A stretch of DNA of 64,000 bases from Ignavibacterium sp. (GTDB taxonomy: Bacteria; Bacteroidota; Ignavibacteria; Ignavibacteriales; Ignavibacteriaceae), in the NCBI GenBank assembly GCA_018335755.1, contig JAGXRK010000012.1, forward strand, positions 1 through 64,000, given 5' to 3'. Shown one piece after another: positions 8,796-17,683 of this stretch (position 1 is its first letter; each line of letters opens with the position of its first letter). The position numbers and the translations under genes were made by a program. A model generated the notes under the pieces. That model had not been told where the DNA came from. It saw only the letters and a program-made list of their open reading frames with translations, and ran no database searches.

Positions 8796-9527
8796 TTAAT
8801 CAGGTTTTCTTGAAACGAAGTAATAGTTCTGACAAAACGGATTAAGTAATTTTGAAAACAGATAATCAAACGAATTATAAATTGTTGTTATAAAAAGATT
8901 ATTTAGTATTCCCCTGAATGAGTTTCTCGGCATTATGCCATACCTGCCATGCTCAAGGAGTTTCATATTACATTTCTTATTCATTTCTTTAATGTCTTGT
9001 GCTGTGTACTTATAATCATGATTGTATTTTGAATTAATGTGTTTTGTTAGAGCTTCTATCCATGAATACTTGTTCGGGAAATGATAACACACAAATATTC
9101 CCTGTGGTTTTAATATTCTTCTGATTTCATTCAAAGATTGTATCTCATTATTATTTGTGTCCCTAACGTGTTCAAGCACGCCAATTGAAACTACCATGTC
9201 AAATGTTTTATCATCAAAAGGCAAAGGAGCGAGTGGATCCTGATTCAAGTGTAAATTATAATTACCCGGATAAATCTTTTCAAGATGATCGGCAAGATTA
9301 CATTCTATTTCTATCGTGAACGCATCAACCTTATAACCCTGACTCAATAGAAAAAAAGAAAAATGCCCGGATCCTGTTCCCCAATCAAGAACTTTTAATC
9401 CAGGTTTTGCATATTTCCCAACAAGTCTGTACGCATAAAGATATTGTGATCCGGATGTATAACTTCCAAAATGATAAATGTTATTTTTCTTCAGCTCATC
9501 AAAAATATTTTTTACTTCAGAAAGCAC
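8796..9527 (-). CDS. Class I SAM-dependent methyltransferase
   Basis: A 243-residue protein with a Rossmann-fold methyltransferase core. Motif I is VLDWGTGSGHF at about residues 46-56, followed by a FDMVVSIGVLEHV segment and an RRILKPQGIF strand typical of the Methyltransf_11/UbiE-like group. The C-terminal 80 residues hold no recognised domain and probably bind substrate. The substrate cannot be told from sequence. The start appears to be GTG. It lies 29 bases downstream of the EamA transporter gene on the same strand, so the two are probably cotranscribed. Confidence 0.85.
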   Translation of the reverse strand: MLSEVKNIFDELKKNNIYHFGSYTSGSQYLYAYRLVGKYAKPGLKVLDWGTGSGHFSFFLLSQGYKVDAFTIEIECNLADHLEKIYPGNYNLHLNQDPLAPLPFDDKTFDMVVSIGVLEHVRDTNNNEIQSLNEIRRILKPQGIFVCYHFPNKYSWIEALTKHINSKYNHDYKYTAQDIKEMNKKCNMKLLEHGRYGIMPRNSFRGILNNLFITTIYNSFDYLFSKLLNPFCQNYYFVSRKPD

Positions 9528-9556
9528 CTAGTAATACGGAATTTGATTTACAATAA

Positions 9557-10420
9557 TTAAAATCTAAATTTTCTCTTAATTATATCCGAACCAGCTATTA
9601 CTGTTCTTAAAGAGATTGCGGAAATAATAATCAGTCCGCCGATTATGGCAAAATTTGTTGGCACTTCGCCGTAACCTAATAAAACCCAAACAGGATTCAG
9701 CACCGGTTCAAGCATAGAAATTATAGATGCCTCAACTGCGAGCATGCGTTTGATGCCGTAGGTAAATATTGCATAAGCTGCTGCAATTTGAAACACTCCA
9801 AGAAATGAAACCATCCATAAATCACTTAATGAAATTGATTCAAGTTCAATTATGAAAGGAATACAAATTACTGCTACTATAATGTTTCCATAAAAGATGG
9901 CACTTTGTTGATACTCTTTATCATTTTTTCTCATCCCTAAAAAGAATGCTGCAAAAGCAATTCCGGCAAGCAATGCAACAATATTACCTTCGAGATGACC
10001 TGGGGAGAGTTCGCCGAGAAAAAAAAGTATCATTCCAATAAAACAGACAGCTATTGTGATGATGTTGATCGGTTCCCATCTTGTTTTATTAATAATCGGT
10101 TCAAAAACTAAAACGTAAATTGGCGCTGTGGATTGAAGAAAAATAGCATTTGCGGCTGTGGTTGTTTTTGTAGCAATTACAAATAAAGTTAATACAGTTG
10201 CATAAAATACTGCATTAAGAATTGCAAGCTTATTTACTTTTAGTACTTTCTTTCTGAAAATAACTGCAAAAACTATAGCAGCAATTAAACATCGAAAGAA
10301 TGATAACTGCATTGAGTTCAAAGAAATGAGCTTTATAAGTAAACCGCCACTGCTCCAAAGCAAAGCTGTTAAAACAACTGCCAATACACCTTTAGAATGA
10401 TCAGTAAGATGGTTCATCAA
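9557..10420 (-). CDS. EamA-family (DMT) transporter
   Basis: A 287-residue, very hydrophobic protein made of two EamA repeats of about five transmembrane helices each. It starts with AVVLTALLWSSGGLLIK and has the typical repeat-end segment ASIISMLEPVLNPVW. DMT-superfamily carriers export or exchange small metabolites such as amino acids or nucleotide sugars; the substrate here is unknown. It is the first gene of a likely leftward pair with the methyltransferase and is divergent from the archease gene across 153 bases. Confidence 0.9.
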   Translation of the reverse strand: MMNHLTDHSKGVLAVVLTALLWSSGGLLIKLISLNSMQLSFFRCLIAAIVFAVIFRKKVLKVNKLAILNAVFYATVLTLFVIATKTTTAANAIFLQSTAPIYVLVFEPIINKTRWEPINIITIAVCFIGMILFFLGELSPGHLEGNIVALLAGIAFAAFFLGMRKNDKEYQQSAIFYGNIIVAVICIPFIIELESISLSDLWMVSFLGVFQIAAAYAIFTYGIKRMLAVEASIISMLEPVLNPVWVLLGYGEVPTNFAIIGGLIIISAISLRTVIAGSDIIKRKFRF

Positions 10421-10573
10421 TTTCTTTTCAATAGATTATAATAAGTTTTATTTTTGATAAATAACAAAACAAATATATGGTTAATGATAATAATTTTAAT
10501 TCAAATGTAGGGAATGGCCTCTCGTCTGTTCCGGAATATTCTAATTACTTTGAATAAATGATTCGTTAAATTA

Positions 10574-11029
10574 TTGTTGAATAAAAAATATGTTAGAAAC
10601 TTGACATCTCAGCATAAATTTATAGACCACACCGCTGATATTGCAGTTGAAATAACTGCTGATTCTTTTGAAGAACTGATACAGGAATCCTTAATTGCTT
10701 TTAATGAATCGGTTCTGGATTCGGTTGATAAGAAATCGGAGGAAGAATTGGAAATTGATTTAAAGGATTCTAGCAAAGAAGGGATACTGGTTTCCTTTCT
10801 TAATGAAATAAATTATTTACTCACAGTAAAGAGATGGATTTCAAAAAGTATTTATGAAACTGTATTAAAAAAGGAAAAAAATAATTTCGAATTGTGTTGT
10901 AAAATAAAAGGCAGCCAATTGACTGACGGTATTGATTTAAAAGAAGAAATAAAATCCGTTACTTATCATCAGATGGAAATTAAGGAAGAAAACGGAAAAT
11001 TCTTTACAAGAATTGTATTTGATATATAA
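10574..11029 (+). CDS. Archease, RtcB RNA-ligase cofactor protein
   Basis: An archease-family protein of up to 151 residues. The family signature is seen in KFIDHTADIAVEI near the N-terminus, the FEELIQESLIAF helix and the SVTYHQMEIK / VFDI C-terminal region, where family acidic residues bind metal. Archease speeds guanylylation of RtcB and widens its NTP use. The rtcB gene follows about 145 bases downstream, supporting that pairing. The start is uncertain: there is no in-frame ATG, so TTG at 10574 or TTG at 10601 (closer to the conserved HKFIDHTAD) are the candidates. Confidence 0.92.
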   Translation: MLNKKYVRNLTSQHKFIDHTADIAVEITADSFEELIQESLIAFNESVLDSVDKKSEEELEIDLKDSSKEGILVSFLNEINYLLTVKRWISKSIYETVLKKEKNNFELCCKIKGSQLTDGIDLKEEIKSVTYHQMEIKEENGKFFTRIVFDI

Positions 11030-11077
11030 AAGCTATTAAGCATTACACTTGAGAGATAGAATGAATGAGAGATTGGA

Positions 11078-11120
11078 TGATTGAATGATTGAAAATTTCA
11101 TTCATCAATCAATTTTTTTT
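11078..11120 (+). terminator. Possible weak terminator or attenuator between archease and rtcB
   Basis: TGATTGA (11078-11084) can pair with TCAATCA (11105-11111), and eight T residues follow at 11113-11120. The left arm belongs to the dispersed CAATCATTCAATCA repeat in reverse orientation. The stem is AT-rich, so strength is doubtful. It could reduce read-through into rtcB. Confidence 0.35.
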
Positions 11121-11160
11121 ACAATCAACCAATCAGTAAATCAGCCGTTTCAGCATTATC

Positions 11161-11166
11161 AGGAGA
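11161..11166 (+). promoter_or_regulatory. Ribosome binding site deciding the rtcB start
   Basis: AGGAGA lies 8 bases before the ATG at 11175. The longer ORF start at 11085 would add 30 residues that read through the intergenic repeat and look unlike RtcB. This site supports 11175 as the start. Confidence 0.7.
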
Positions 11167-11174
11167 ATGAGAAA

Positions 11175-12629
11175 ATGATCATCAATGATATTACGCTAAA
11201 TAAAATAAGAGATAACCTCTGGGAAATTCCGCAAACAGGTAATATGCGTGTGCCCGGCAGGATTTATATCTCACAGAATATGATTGAAAAATCACTTAAG
11301 GATGATGAAGCACTTAAGCAGGTTGTTAATGTTGCCCATCTTCCCGGAATCGAAAAATACAGTCTTGCAATGCCTGATATTCATTGGGGATACGGATTTC
11401 CGATTGGCGGTGTTGCTGCAACTAATCTTGATGAAGGAGTTATCTCACCTGGTGGAGTTGGATACGATATAAATTGCGGAGTAAGACTTGCTGTCACATC
11501 TCTTGAATATGAAAAAGTACAATCCCGTATTGGAAATCTTATATCAAAACTTTTTGAAAATGTCCCAACGGGAGTTGGTGCAAGCGGTGCGATTAAAAAA
11601 TTATCTAACAAAGATTTAAAGCAGGTTCTTGAAAAAGGATCGGTTTGGGCTGTTGAAAACGGTCTCGGAATTCCTTCGGATATTGAATTTACAGAAGAAA
11701 GCGGAACACTGAGGAATGCCAATTTCAGCGCTGTAAGTCAGCGTGCTCTTGAACGTGGGGCCGATCAGGCAGGCACTCTTGGTTCAGGTAATCATTTTCT
11801 TGAAATAGATGTAGTCGATGATATCTATGATGCCAAAACCGCCGAAGTTTTTGGATTGTTCTCGGGACAGCTCGTTGTTTTAATTCACACGGGATCACGC
11901 GGATTGGGGTACCAGGTTTGTGATGATTATTTAAAAGTATTACTCAATGCAAGTGCTAAATACGGATTCAAGCTGCCTGATAAACAATTAGCCTGCGCAC
12001 CTATCAATTCTCAGGAGGGACAGGATTATCTCGCTGCTATGCAAGCCGCTGCTAACTTTGCCTGGAATAACCGCCAGGTGATAATGCACCTCGCAAAAAA
12101 AAGTTTACTTGAAACTTTTAATATGACAGAATCCGAACTTGGTTTCAGATTAGTGTATGATGTCTGTCATAACATCGCCAAAATTGAAAAGCATAAAATT
12201 GCTGATAAGATGAAAGAAGTCTGTGTTCATAGAAAAGGTGCAACAAGAGCATTTCCTCCCGGCAGTGAACTGATTCCATCAAAATATAAAGGTGTTGGAC
12301 AGCCGGTTTTAATTCCCGGTGATATGGGAAGGTATTCTTATATAGCTGTAGGAACAGAAAAAGCAATGGAGGAAACATTTGGAAGTTCCTGTCACGGTGC
12401 CGGTAGAAATCTAAGCAGAACAAAGGCATTGAAGAGTGCAAAGGGAAGAGACTTAGTAAAAGAGTTAAAGGATAAGGGCATCATCATACAAGCAAAGGGA
12501 TACAAAACAATTGCTGAAGAAATGCCTGGAGCTTATAAAGATGTAGCCGATGTTGTTGATGTTATGCACAACGAGGGAATAACCAGGAAAATTGCAATGA
12601 TAAGACCTGTTGGGGTTATTAAAGGATAA
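11175..12629 (+). CDS. rtcB: RNA-splicing ligase RtcB
   Basis: A 484-residue protein using the ATG at 11175; the ORF track extends 30 residues too far upstream. RtcB joins 2',3'-cyclic phosphate or 3'-phosphate RNA ends to 5'-OH ends with GTP and Mn2+. Family landmarks are clear: AMPDIHWGYGFPIGG, GGVGYDINCGVRL with the metal-binding Cys, LGSGNHFLE, HTGSRGLG and SCHGAGRNLSR. The guanylated His is at about residue 407 in HGAGR. Pairing with archease suggests an RNA repair or processing unit. No RtcR regulator or RtcA cyclase is visible nearby. Confidence 0.96.
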   Translation: MIINDITLNKIRDNLWEIPQTGNMRVPGRIYISQNMIEKSLKDDEALKQVVNVAHLPGIEKYSLAMPDIHWGYGFPIGGVAATNLDEGVISPGGVGYDINCGVRLAVTSLEYEKVQSRIGNLISKLFENVPTGVGASGAIKKLSNKDLKQVLEKGSVWAVENGLGIPSDIEFTEESGTLRNANFSAVSQRALERGADQAGTLGSGNHFLEIDVVDDIYDAKTAEVFGLFSGQLVVLIHTGSRGLGYQVCDDYLKVLLNASAKYGFKLPDKQLACAPINSQEGQDYLAAMQAAANFAWNNRQVIMHLAKKSLLETFNMTESELGFRLVYDVCHNIAKIEKHKIADKMKEVCVHRKGATRAFPPGSELIPSKYKGVGQPVLIPGDMGRYSYIAVGTEKAMEETFGSSCHGAGRNLSRTKALKSAKGRDLVKELKDKGIIIQAKGYKTIAEEMPGAYKDVADVVDVMHNEGITRKIAMIRPVGVIKG

Positions 12630-12643
12630 AACTTCATTTAAGA

Positions 12644-12669
12644 GCAAAGTGCACAGCGCAAAGAGCACA
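12644..12669. repeat. Short tandem direct repeat after rtcB
   Basis: GCAAAGTGCACA (12644-12655) and GCAAAGAGCACA (12658-12669) differ by one base and are spaced 14 bases apart. They sit just after the rtcB stop. No function can be assigned. Confidence 0.5.
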
Positions 12670-12703
12670 TAGAGTGTTATAATCAGTCATTTATAGTCAA
12701 ATA

Positions 12704-13447
12704 GTGGTCATTTATTTTTATTTTATTGCACTATTTTTACAAATTAATATTTGTCCTTTTTGTCATTGCTGTCCTTATAATTATAGATTTTTAACAAGTA
12801 ATAGAAAAGCATTGAATTTCATTTACAAGCCACCAATACTGATAAGAAAATTTTTCAGTGATTATTACTGGACAACATCAAACAATAAAATTCTTTTAAC
12901 TTTTGATGATGGACCAACCATTGAAGCAACAGAGCTTATTCTTAGAACTCTTAATGAATTTGGTATAAAGGCATTGTTCTTTTGCGTTGGACAAAATATT
13001 GAACGAAATTCAGTATTAGCTAAAGAGATTTTATCACAAGGTCATTCAATAGGTAATCATAATTACAGTCATAAAAACCTGCTAAAGCTGTCAAATGATG
13101 AACAGTTAATTGAAATTAAAATGTGTAATGAAATTATGCGTGAAAAACTCGGCATCGACCCGGTCTATTATCGTCCGCCTTATGGTAAATACAGATTATC
13201 AACAAAAAAAATGTTAAATCGGTTGAAACTGAAAAATATTATGTGGTCACTTCTGCCATATGATTTTAAGAATGATTTTGAACTGGTTAAATCAGCAGTA
13301 GATAAGAACTTAAAGTCAGATTCAATTATTGTATTGCACGATAACATAAAGTCAAGAGAGATAATTGTTGATTCAATCAGATATATTTCAGAGCAGGTAA
13401 TTAAAAAAGGATATTCATTTGGAGAACCGGCCGAATGTTTGAAATAA
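12704..13447 (+). CDS. Polysaccharide deacetylase (NodB homology domain)
   Basis: A protein of about 247 residues with a carbohydrate esterase 4 domain. TFDDGP at 66-71 supplies the catalytic base, HNYSH at 119-123 the zinc-binding histidines, and RPPYG and IVLHDN complete the site. Family members remove N-acetyl groups from peptidoglycan or GlcNAc polymers. The first 25 residues are hydrophobic and may be a membrane anchor, but the GTG start at 12704 is not firm. The end overlaps the GT2 gene by 13 bases, so the two are translationally coupled and probably act on the same glycan. Confidence 0.9.
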   Translation: MVIYFYFIALFLQINICPFCHCCPYNYRFLTSNRKALNFIYKPPILIRKFFSDYYWTTSNNKILLTFDDGPTIEATELILRTLNEFGIKALFFCVGQNIERNSVLAKEILSQGHSIGNHNYSHKNLLKLSNDEQLIEIKMCNEIMREKLGIDPVYYRPPYGKYRLSTKKMLNRLKLKNIMWSLLPYDFKNDFELVKSAVDKNLKSDSIIVLHDNIKSREIIVDSIRYISEQVIKKGYSFGEPAECLK

Positions 13448-14529
13448 TTTTCATTATATCCATTACAGGATATTTTATTCTTTCGGTTCTGTTCACAATC
13501 GGTGTGAAGAAAAAATTTCCGCAGATTAAGGATGAATCAAAGTTGCCTTCTGCGACAGTAATCGTTGCTGCACGTAATGAAGAAGATAAGATTCTAAGGA
13601 CGCTTGAATCATTGGAAAAACTGGAATATCCCGAAGGAAAACTTGAAATACTGTTAGTTGATGATCAGTCAGAAGATTCAACTGGAAAAATTATAGATGA
13701 TTTTATCAGAGATAAACCACGTTTTAAAAAAATAACAACCGAAAAATTTCATTCAAAGCTTATCGGCAAGATGCGCGCCCTTACTTATGCATTGGATCAG
13801 GCTAAGGGTGAGATTATACTTACAACTGATGCTGATTGTGAAGTTAAACCTGAATGGGTAAAGACAGTTTGCTCATATTATACTGAAGATGTAGGCCTGG
13901 TATGCGGCTTCACAACACAGGAAGCAAAAAACGGATTCAGCGGTATGCAGGCAATTGATTTTATTTATCTACTTACTGCCGGTTCAGGAACAGTAAATAT
14001 GGGAATTCCAATCAGCTGTATCGGAAATAATATGAGTTATCGAAAAAAAGTTTATGATGAAACAGGCGGATATGAAAAACTTCCCTTTAGTGTAACGGAA
14101 GATTTCATATTACTTAATGCAGTAAAGAATCTTAAAAAGTATAAGATACTTTTTCCTCTTAATGAAAAGTCTCTTGTTACCTCAATTGCATGCAAAACCT
14201 GGAAGAGTTTGATAAGACAAAAGAAGAGGTGGGGAGTGGGAGGACTTGGCGTACCATTTATCGGATTTATAATCATGGTTTTCGGATTTTTATGCAATCT
14301 AGCAGTTCTTATGACTCCTTTATTTTTCTCGCCTATCTGGTTATATTTGGTTGTATTTAAATTAGCGATTGATTTCTTTGTTCTGCTTCCAGTTCACAGA
14401 CAATTGAAAATAGCTGAGAATCTTAAATACTTCTTTCATTATCAACTTTATTATTTGATATACGTAATTGCATTGCCATTTATTGTATTGCCTAATAAAA
14501 AAGTGATCTGGAAGGGAAGAACTTACTGA
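13435..14529 (+). CDS. Membrane-bound glycosyltransferase family 2
   Basis: A 364-residue protein. An N-terminal helix precedes a GT2 domain with VIVAARNEED, LLVDDQSEDST, the metal-binding TTDADCE and the acceptor-side TEDF and RQKKRW segments. Three or so C-terminal transmembrane helices follow, starting at about residue 280. This is the layout of processive or lipid-linked GT2 enzymes. Donor and acceptor are unknown. Overlap with the deacetylase gene suggests a poly-N-acetylhexosamine-like or peptidoglycan-like product (inference). Confidence 0.88.
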   Translation: MFEIIFIISITGYFILSVLFTIGVKKKFPQIKDESKLPSATVIVAARNEEDKILRTLESLEKLEYPEGKLEILLVDDQSEDSTGKIIDDFIRDKPRFKKITTEKFHSKLIGKMRALTYALDQAKGEIILTTDADCEVKPEWVKTVCSYYTEDVGLVCGFTTQEAKNGFSGMQAIDFIYLLTAGSGTVNMGIPISCIGNNMSYRKKVYDETGGYEKLPFSVTEDFILLNAVKNLKKYKILFPLNEKSLVTSIACKTWKSLIRQKKRWGVGGLGVPFIGFIIMVFGFLCNLAVLMTPLFFSPIWLYLVVFKLAIDFFVLLPVHRQLKIAENLKYFFHYQLYYLIYVIALPFIVLPNKKVIWKGRTY

Positions 14530-14553
14530 AAAACATATTATTAAGATTCAATC

Positions 14554-14588
14554 AAACAATCATTCAATCAAGAGTGTTTTGATTGTTT
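14554..14588 (+). terminator. Hairpin-forming intergenic repeat after the GT2 gene
   Basis: AAACAATCA (14554-14562) pairs with TGATTGTTT (14580-14588). An alternative 7-bp stem, CAATCAA/TTGATTG, has a 7-base loop. A short T-rich stretch follows. It contains the dispersed repeat CAATCATTCAATCA (14557-14570), and an inverted partner lies at 14621-14631. It may partly end the deacetylase-GT2 transcript. Confidence 0.4.
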
Positions 14589-14700
14589 AGTATTAATGAT
14601 TGGATTTACTAATTGGCTGTTTGAATGATTGAACTGCCTTCCGGAAGGTACTTTAGAAGAACAGAGAGTTGGTACAATACATAAGGGTTTTCGTTTTTTT

Positions 14701-15696
14701 ATGCTTTTACTTTGTAATTATTATCTAACATATCGATGCAATGCATTCTGTGAGTTTTGTCATTTCGGTGATCATACTGAATTTAAGGATACGCCATTTG
14801 CTAAACTGGAAGACTTCAAATCAAACGTTAAGCAATTAGCAGAACTTGGTGTTAAGTTTATTGATCTTACCGGCGGCGAACCTCTGCTTCATAAAGAAAT
14901 TCATTTAATGGCAGAGTATGCAAAAAGTTTAAATATGCAGACCAGCATAACTTCTAACGGTTTGCTGTATCATAAGTTTGCGGAAAAACTGGCCGGAAAA
15001 ATTAATCTTTTACATTTCTCACTTGATTCTCCTGATGAAGAGGAGCACAACAGAATCCGCAAAGTTGATTGTTATAAAAGTGTATTTAGAAGTATTGATA
15101 TAGCAAAATCTTTAGGTGAATATCCTGATATCCTGTTCACCGTTACAAACGAAACCTATAAGAAACTGCCGCGAATGCATGAGATTGCAGCTGAACATGA
15201 GCTGGTATTATTAGTAAACCCGGTTTTCTCATATTTTGGCAATCCCGGTCTATCTCCCGAAGCAGTTGATTATGTTGATGAATATTGTGATGGTAAACTG
15301 GATGTTTATCTTAATAAAGGATTTATGAAACTCAGGAGAAATGGCGGAAATGATATAAATAACCCATCCTGTAAAGCAGTATCAAGAGTTGTAGTAATAT
15401 CACCGTATAATGAAATAATTCTTCCTTGTTATCATTTTAGAAATGAAACAATACTTATTGACAGACCAATTAAAGAAATACGGCAATCAGAAAAAGTTGA
15501 ACAGTTTCAAAAGATGGAAGGCAGATTTGATTTCTGTCAGGGCTGCACAGTAAACTGTTACTTTGAGCCTTCGTTTGCTTTCCCGACAAATCTGTATGCA
15601 ATATCGAGCTTAACTTCCAAGTTTAAGTACAGTTATAATAAGCTTATCAAACAAAAACTCCGTAAGATTAAATTCTCTAACTCAACAGAAAAATAA
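14701..15696 (+). CDS. Radical SAM protein with C-terminal cysteine cluster (SPASM/twitch-like)
   Basis: A 331-residue protein from the ATG at 14701; the listed TTG start at 14629 lies inside an intergenic repeat. The radical SAM cluster motif CNAFCEFC is Cys13/17/20. DLTGGEPLL binds SAM and SITSNG follows. The C-terminal third holds further cysteines (NPSCKAV, LPCYHF, FCQGCTVNC), consistent with an auxiliary iron-sulfur cluster. The reaction is not identifiable. No precursor peptide gene is seen upstream. Its stop overlaps the outer-membrane protein start by one base, and the deacetylase-GT2 pair lies upstream, so a role in modifying an envelope glycan or lipid is possible (inference). Confidence 0.88.
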   Translation: MLLLCNYYLTYRCNAFCEFCHFGDHTEFKDTPFAKLEDFKSNVKQLAELGVKFIDLTGGEPLLHKEIHLMAEYAKSLNMQTSITSNGLLYHKFAEKLAGKINLLHFSLDSPDEEEHNRIRKVDCYKSVFRSIDIAKSLGEYPDILFTVTNETYKKLPRMHEIAAEHELVLLVNPVFSYFGNPGLSPEAVDYVDEYCDGKLDVYLNKGFMKLRRNGGNDINNPSCKAVSRVVVISPYNEIILPCYHFRNETILIDRPIKEIRQSEKVEQFQKMEGRFDFCQGCTVNCYFEPSFAFPTNLYAISSLTSKFKYSYNKLIKQKLRKIKFSNSTEK

Positions 15697-16517
15697 TGCG
15701 ACTTATCATTTCAGCAATCTTACTTTATTCCTTACAAATATTTTCTCAGCAAAGCACAGAATGGTTTCCTTCCGGTTTGAATATACAGCCATTCACAGCC
15801 AATTTCCTTGAGCCTAAAGCCGGAGCTGTGTTTGCTTTAGATGAAAATAAAATAAGACTTGATATAGGAACTTCTCAGGATATAGTTCATCTTAACTATT
15901 CAGATTATACCATTTCTTTTGGTGCAGATCTTTTTACTTATACAAGGTTAAGAAGTGCGGAGAACTTTAAGTTTCCGGTTGAAACCATCGATTATTTATT
16001 TGGAATTAACGCCGGATACAATAGAAAAATCGGTAATAATGAAATAGGTTTACGGTTCAGATTTAGTCATATTAGCGCACATCTTGTTGATGGCCAGTAT
16101 GATCAGCAGAATGATCAGTGGAGGGATGGAAGAAATCCCTTTGTATTTAGTAAAGAATTTATTGAACTCTTTCCGTATTACAGAATAAATTCATTCAGAA
16201 TTTATGCAGGCTTTACTTACATCATGCACGTAATCCCATCAAATATAAAAAGGGGAATTTATCAAATTGGATTTGATTATTACATTCTGCCGTTATCGTC
16301 TGAATTATTTACTCCTTTTATTGCTTATGATTTTAAGCTTAATGGAATAGATACCTATTTTGGAAATAATATTATAACTGCTGGATTAAAATTCGGTAAA
16401 TGGAATCAGAAAGGGTTAAGTATTCATTTTACTTATATCTCAGGTAAAAGTGTTCATGGCGAGTATTATGATTTAACTGAAGATTATGCAAACATTGGTT
16501 TCAATTTGGATCTTTAA
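15696..16517 (+). CDS. Outer-membrane beta-barrel protein, DUF1207-like
   Basis: A 273-residue protein with a signal peptide ending near SLQIFSQ. The mature N-terminus (WFPSGLNIQPFTANFLEPKAG) resembles the start of DUF1207 proteins. The rest alternates aromatic-rich beta strands and ends in Leu after a final strand (ANIGFNLDL), as outer-membrane barrels do. The function of that family is not established. The start codon overlaps the radical SAM stop (TAATG), so the two are coupled. The DUF1207 match is from memory of the motif and is tentative. Confidence 0.65.
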   Translation: MRLIISAILLYSLQIFSQQSTEWFPSGLNIQPFTANFLEPKAGAVFALDENKIRLDIGTSQDIVHLNYSDYTISFGADLFTYTRLRSAENFKFPVETIDYLFGINAGYNRKIGNNEIGLRFRFSHISAHLVDGQYDQQNDQWRDGRNPFVFSKEFIELFPYYRINSFRIYAGFTYIMHVIPSNIKRGIYQIGFDYYILPLSSELFTPFIAYDFKLNGIDTYFGNNIITAGLKFGKWNQKGLSIHFTYISGKSVHGEYYDLTEDYANIGFNLDL

Positions 16518-16609
16518 TTAAAACTATAGAGGGATTTTTTGTTTTTGTGCTTTTGCGGCAGAATTTTGTTTGCTGCTGGCTCATTAATGTTCTAAAATCC
16601 AAAAATTAT

Positions 16610-17626
16610 ATGAGTGATTTTTCACAAACAAATAGAGTTTACGTTACGACTGCAGCTAAAGAAAAACAAAAGGAAATAAAAAGCTATTTAATTCATAGCG
16701 GACTATTTATTATAACCTTCATTACTACAACCTTAGCTGGTGTAGCCTGGACCACAGGTCAGCCGGGTCCATATGAATTATCAACAATTATATACAGCGG
16801 ACTGCCATATTCAATAAGCATAATGCTTATAATAACCTTTCACGAGTTTGGTCATTATTTTGCCGCTGTTTATCATCGTGTAAGATCAACACTGCCATTT
16901 TATATTCCATTTCCACCAATCCCAATATTCATAAACTTTGGAACACTTGGTGCAGTAATAAAAACCAAATCGCCTATCTTTACAAAAAAAGCTATGTTTG
17001 ATATTGGTGTTGCCGGACCGATAGCTGGATTTATTGTCAGTGTTTCAATACTTATTTACGGATTTTTGAATGTACCTGGAATCGATTATTTATTGAATAT
17101 TCATCCGGATTATTTATCAGAAGAATACGGTAAATCAGGATTGATATTGGTATTTGGGGAATCAGCTTTATTTCTATTTTTTAAAGAAATTTTTGTCTCA
17201 GGAGATATGTTTTTCCCTCCGATGAGCGAAATTTATCATTACCCATATTTAACCGCCGGATGGTTCGGATTATTCGTTACTTCAATGAATATGATACCAG
17301 TTGGGCAGTTGGATGGAGGGCACATTTCTTATACTATGTTTGGAGAGAAGAAACATTATAATATTTCAGTAATTAGCTTCATTGCATTATTTGTCTTAGG
17401 AATTACCGGAATGATTGAGGCAACTTTGGAGATGAATTTGGGTTTTGGCTGGTCGGGCTGGCTATTCTGGGCTCTGATCTTGTATTTTATTATTAAACTA
17501 AAGCATCCTCCGGTGATGGATCCAAAGCCTCTTGACAGTAAACGAATGATGCTCGGTTATATAAGTTTTATAATTTTCATTCTCTGTTTTTCTCCTGCTC
17601 CTATTGTTCTTATTATTGCAGGGTAA
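16610..17626 (+). CDS. Site-2 protease-like M50 zinc metallopeptidase
   Basis: A 338-residue polytopic membrane protein from the ATG at 16610; the track start at 16547 adds an unconvincing leader. The zinc motif HEFGH (78-82) and the second motif NMIPVGQLDGGH (227-238) define an intramembrane M50 protease. There is no PDZ domain, and the long loop between the motifs resembles the compact EGY-like branch. Substrates are unknown. It follows the outer-membrane protein by about 90 bases. It might act in regulated proteolysis of a membrane-bound factor. Confidence 0.9.
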   Translation: MSDFSQTNRVYVTTAAKEKQKEIKSYLIHSGLFIITFITTTLAGVAWTTGQPGPYELSTIIYSGLPYSISIMLIITFHEFGHYFAAVYHRVRSTLPFYIPFPPIPIFINFGTLGAVIKTKSPIFTKKAMFDIGVAGPIAGFIVSVSILIYGFLNVPGIDYLLNIHPDYLSEEYGKSGLILVFGESALFLFFKEIFVSGDMFFPPMSEIYHYPYLTAGWFGLFVTSMNMIPVGQLDGGHISYTMFGEKKHYNISVISFIALFVLGITGMIEATLEMNLGFGWSGWLFWALILYFIIKLKHPPVMDPKPLDSKRMMLGYISFIIFILCFSPAPIVLIIAG

Positions 17627-17648
17627 AAAAATAAACCTTTATTTTTAC
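17622..17648 (+). terminator. AT-rich hairpin after the M50 gene
   Basis: GGTAAAAA-ATAAA and TTTATTTTTACC form an imperfect stem with a two-base bulge that overlaps the stop codon. It is weak and lacks GC pairs. It could be a terminator before the lipoprotein gene. Confidence 0.35.
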
Positions 17649-17683
17649 CTTGTTGAAATTATAATGTAATCAAATATTCAATT

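Noticed and set aside
8666-8869. Minus-strand ORF at the pdxH end
   Set aside because: It is a shadow across the convergent ends of pdxH and the methyltransferase; both real genes are intact.
11085-11174. N-terminal extension of RtcB in the ORF track
   Set aside because: The extension reads through an intergenic repeat, and a good ribosome binding site precedes the ATG at 11175.
14629-14700. TTG-started leader of the radical SAM gene as a precursor peptide or leader
   Set aside because: It is in frame with the radical SAM ORF, starts inside an intergenic repeat and has no peptide-like features.
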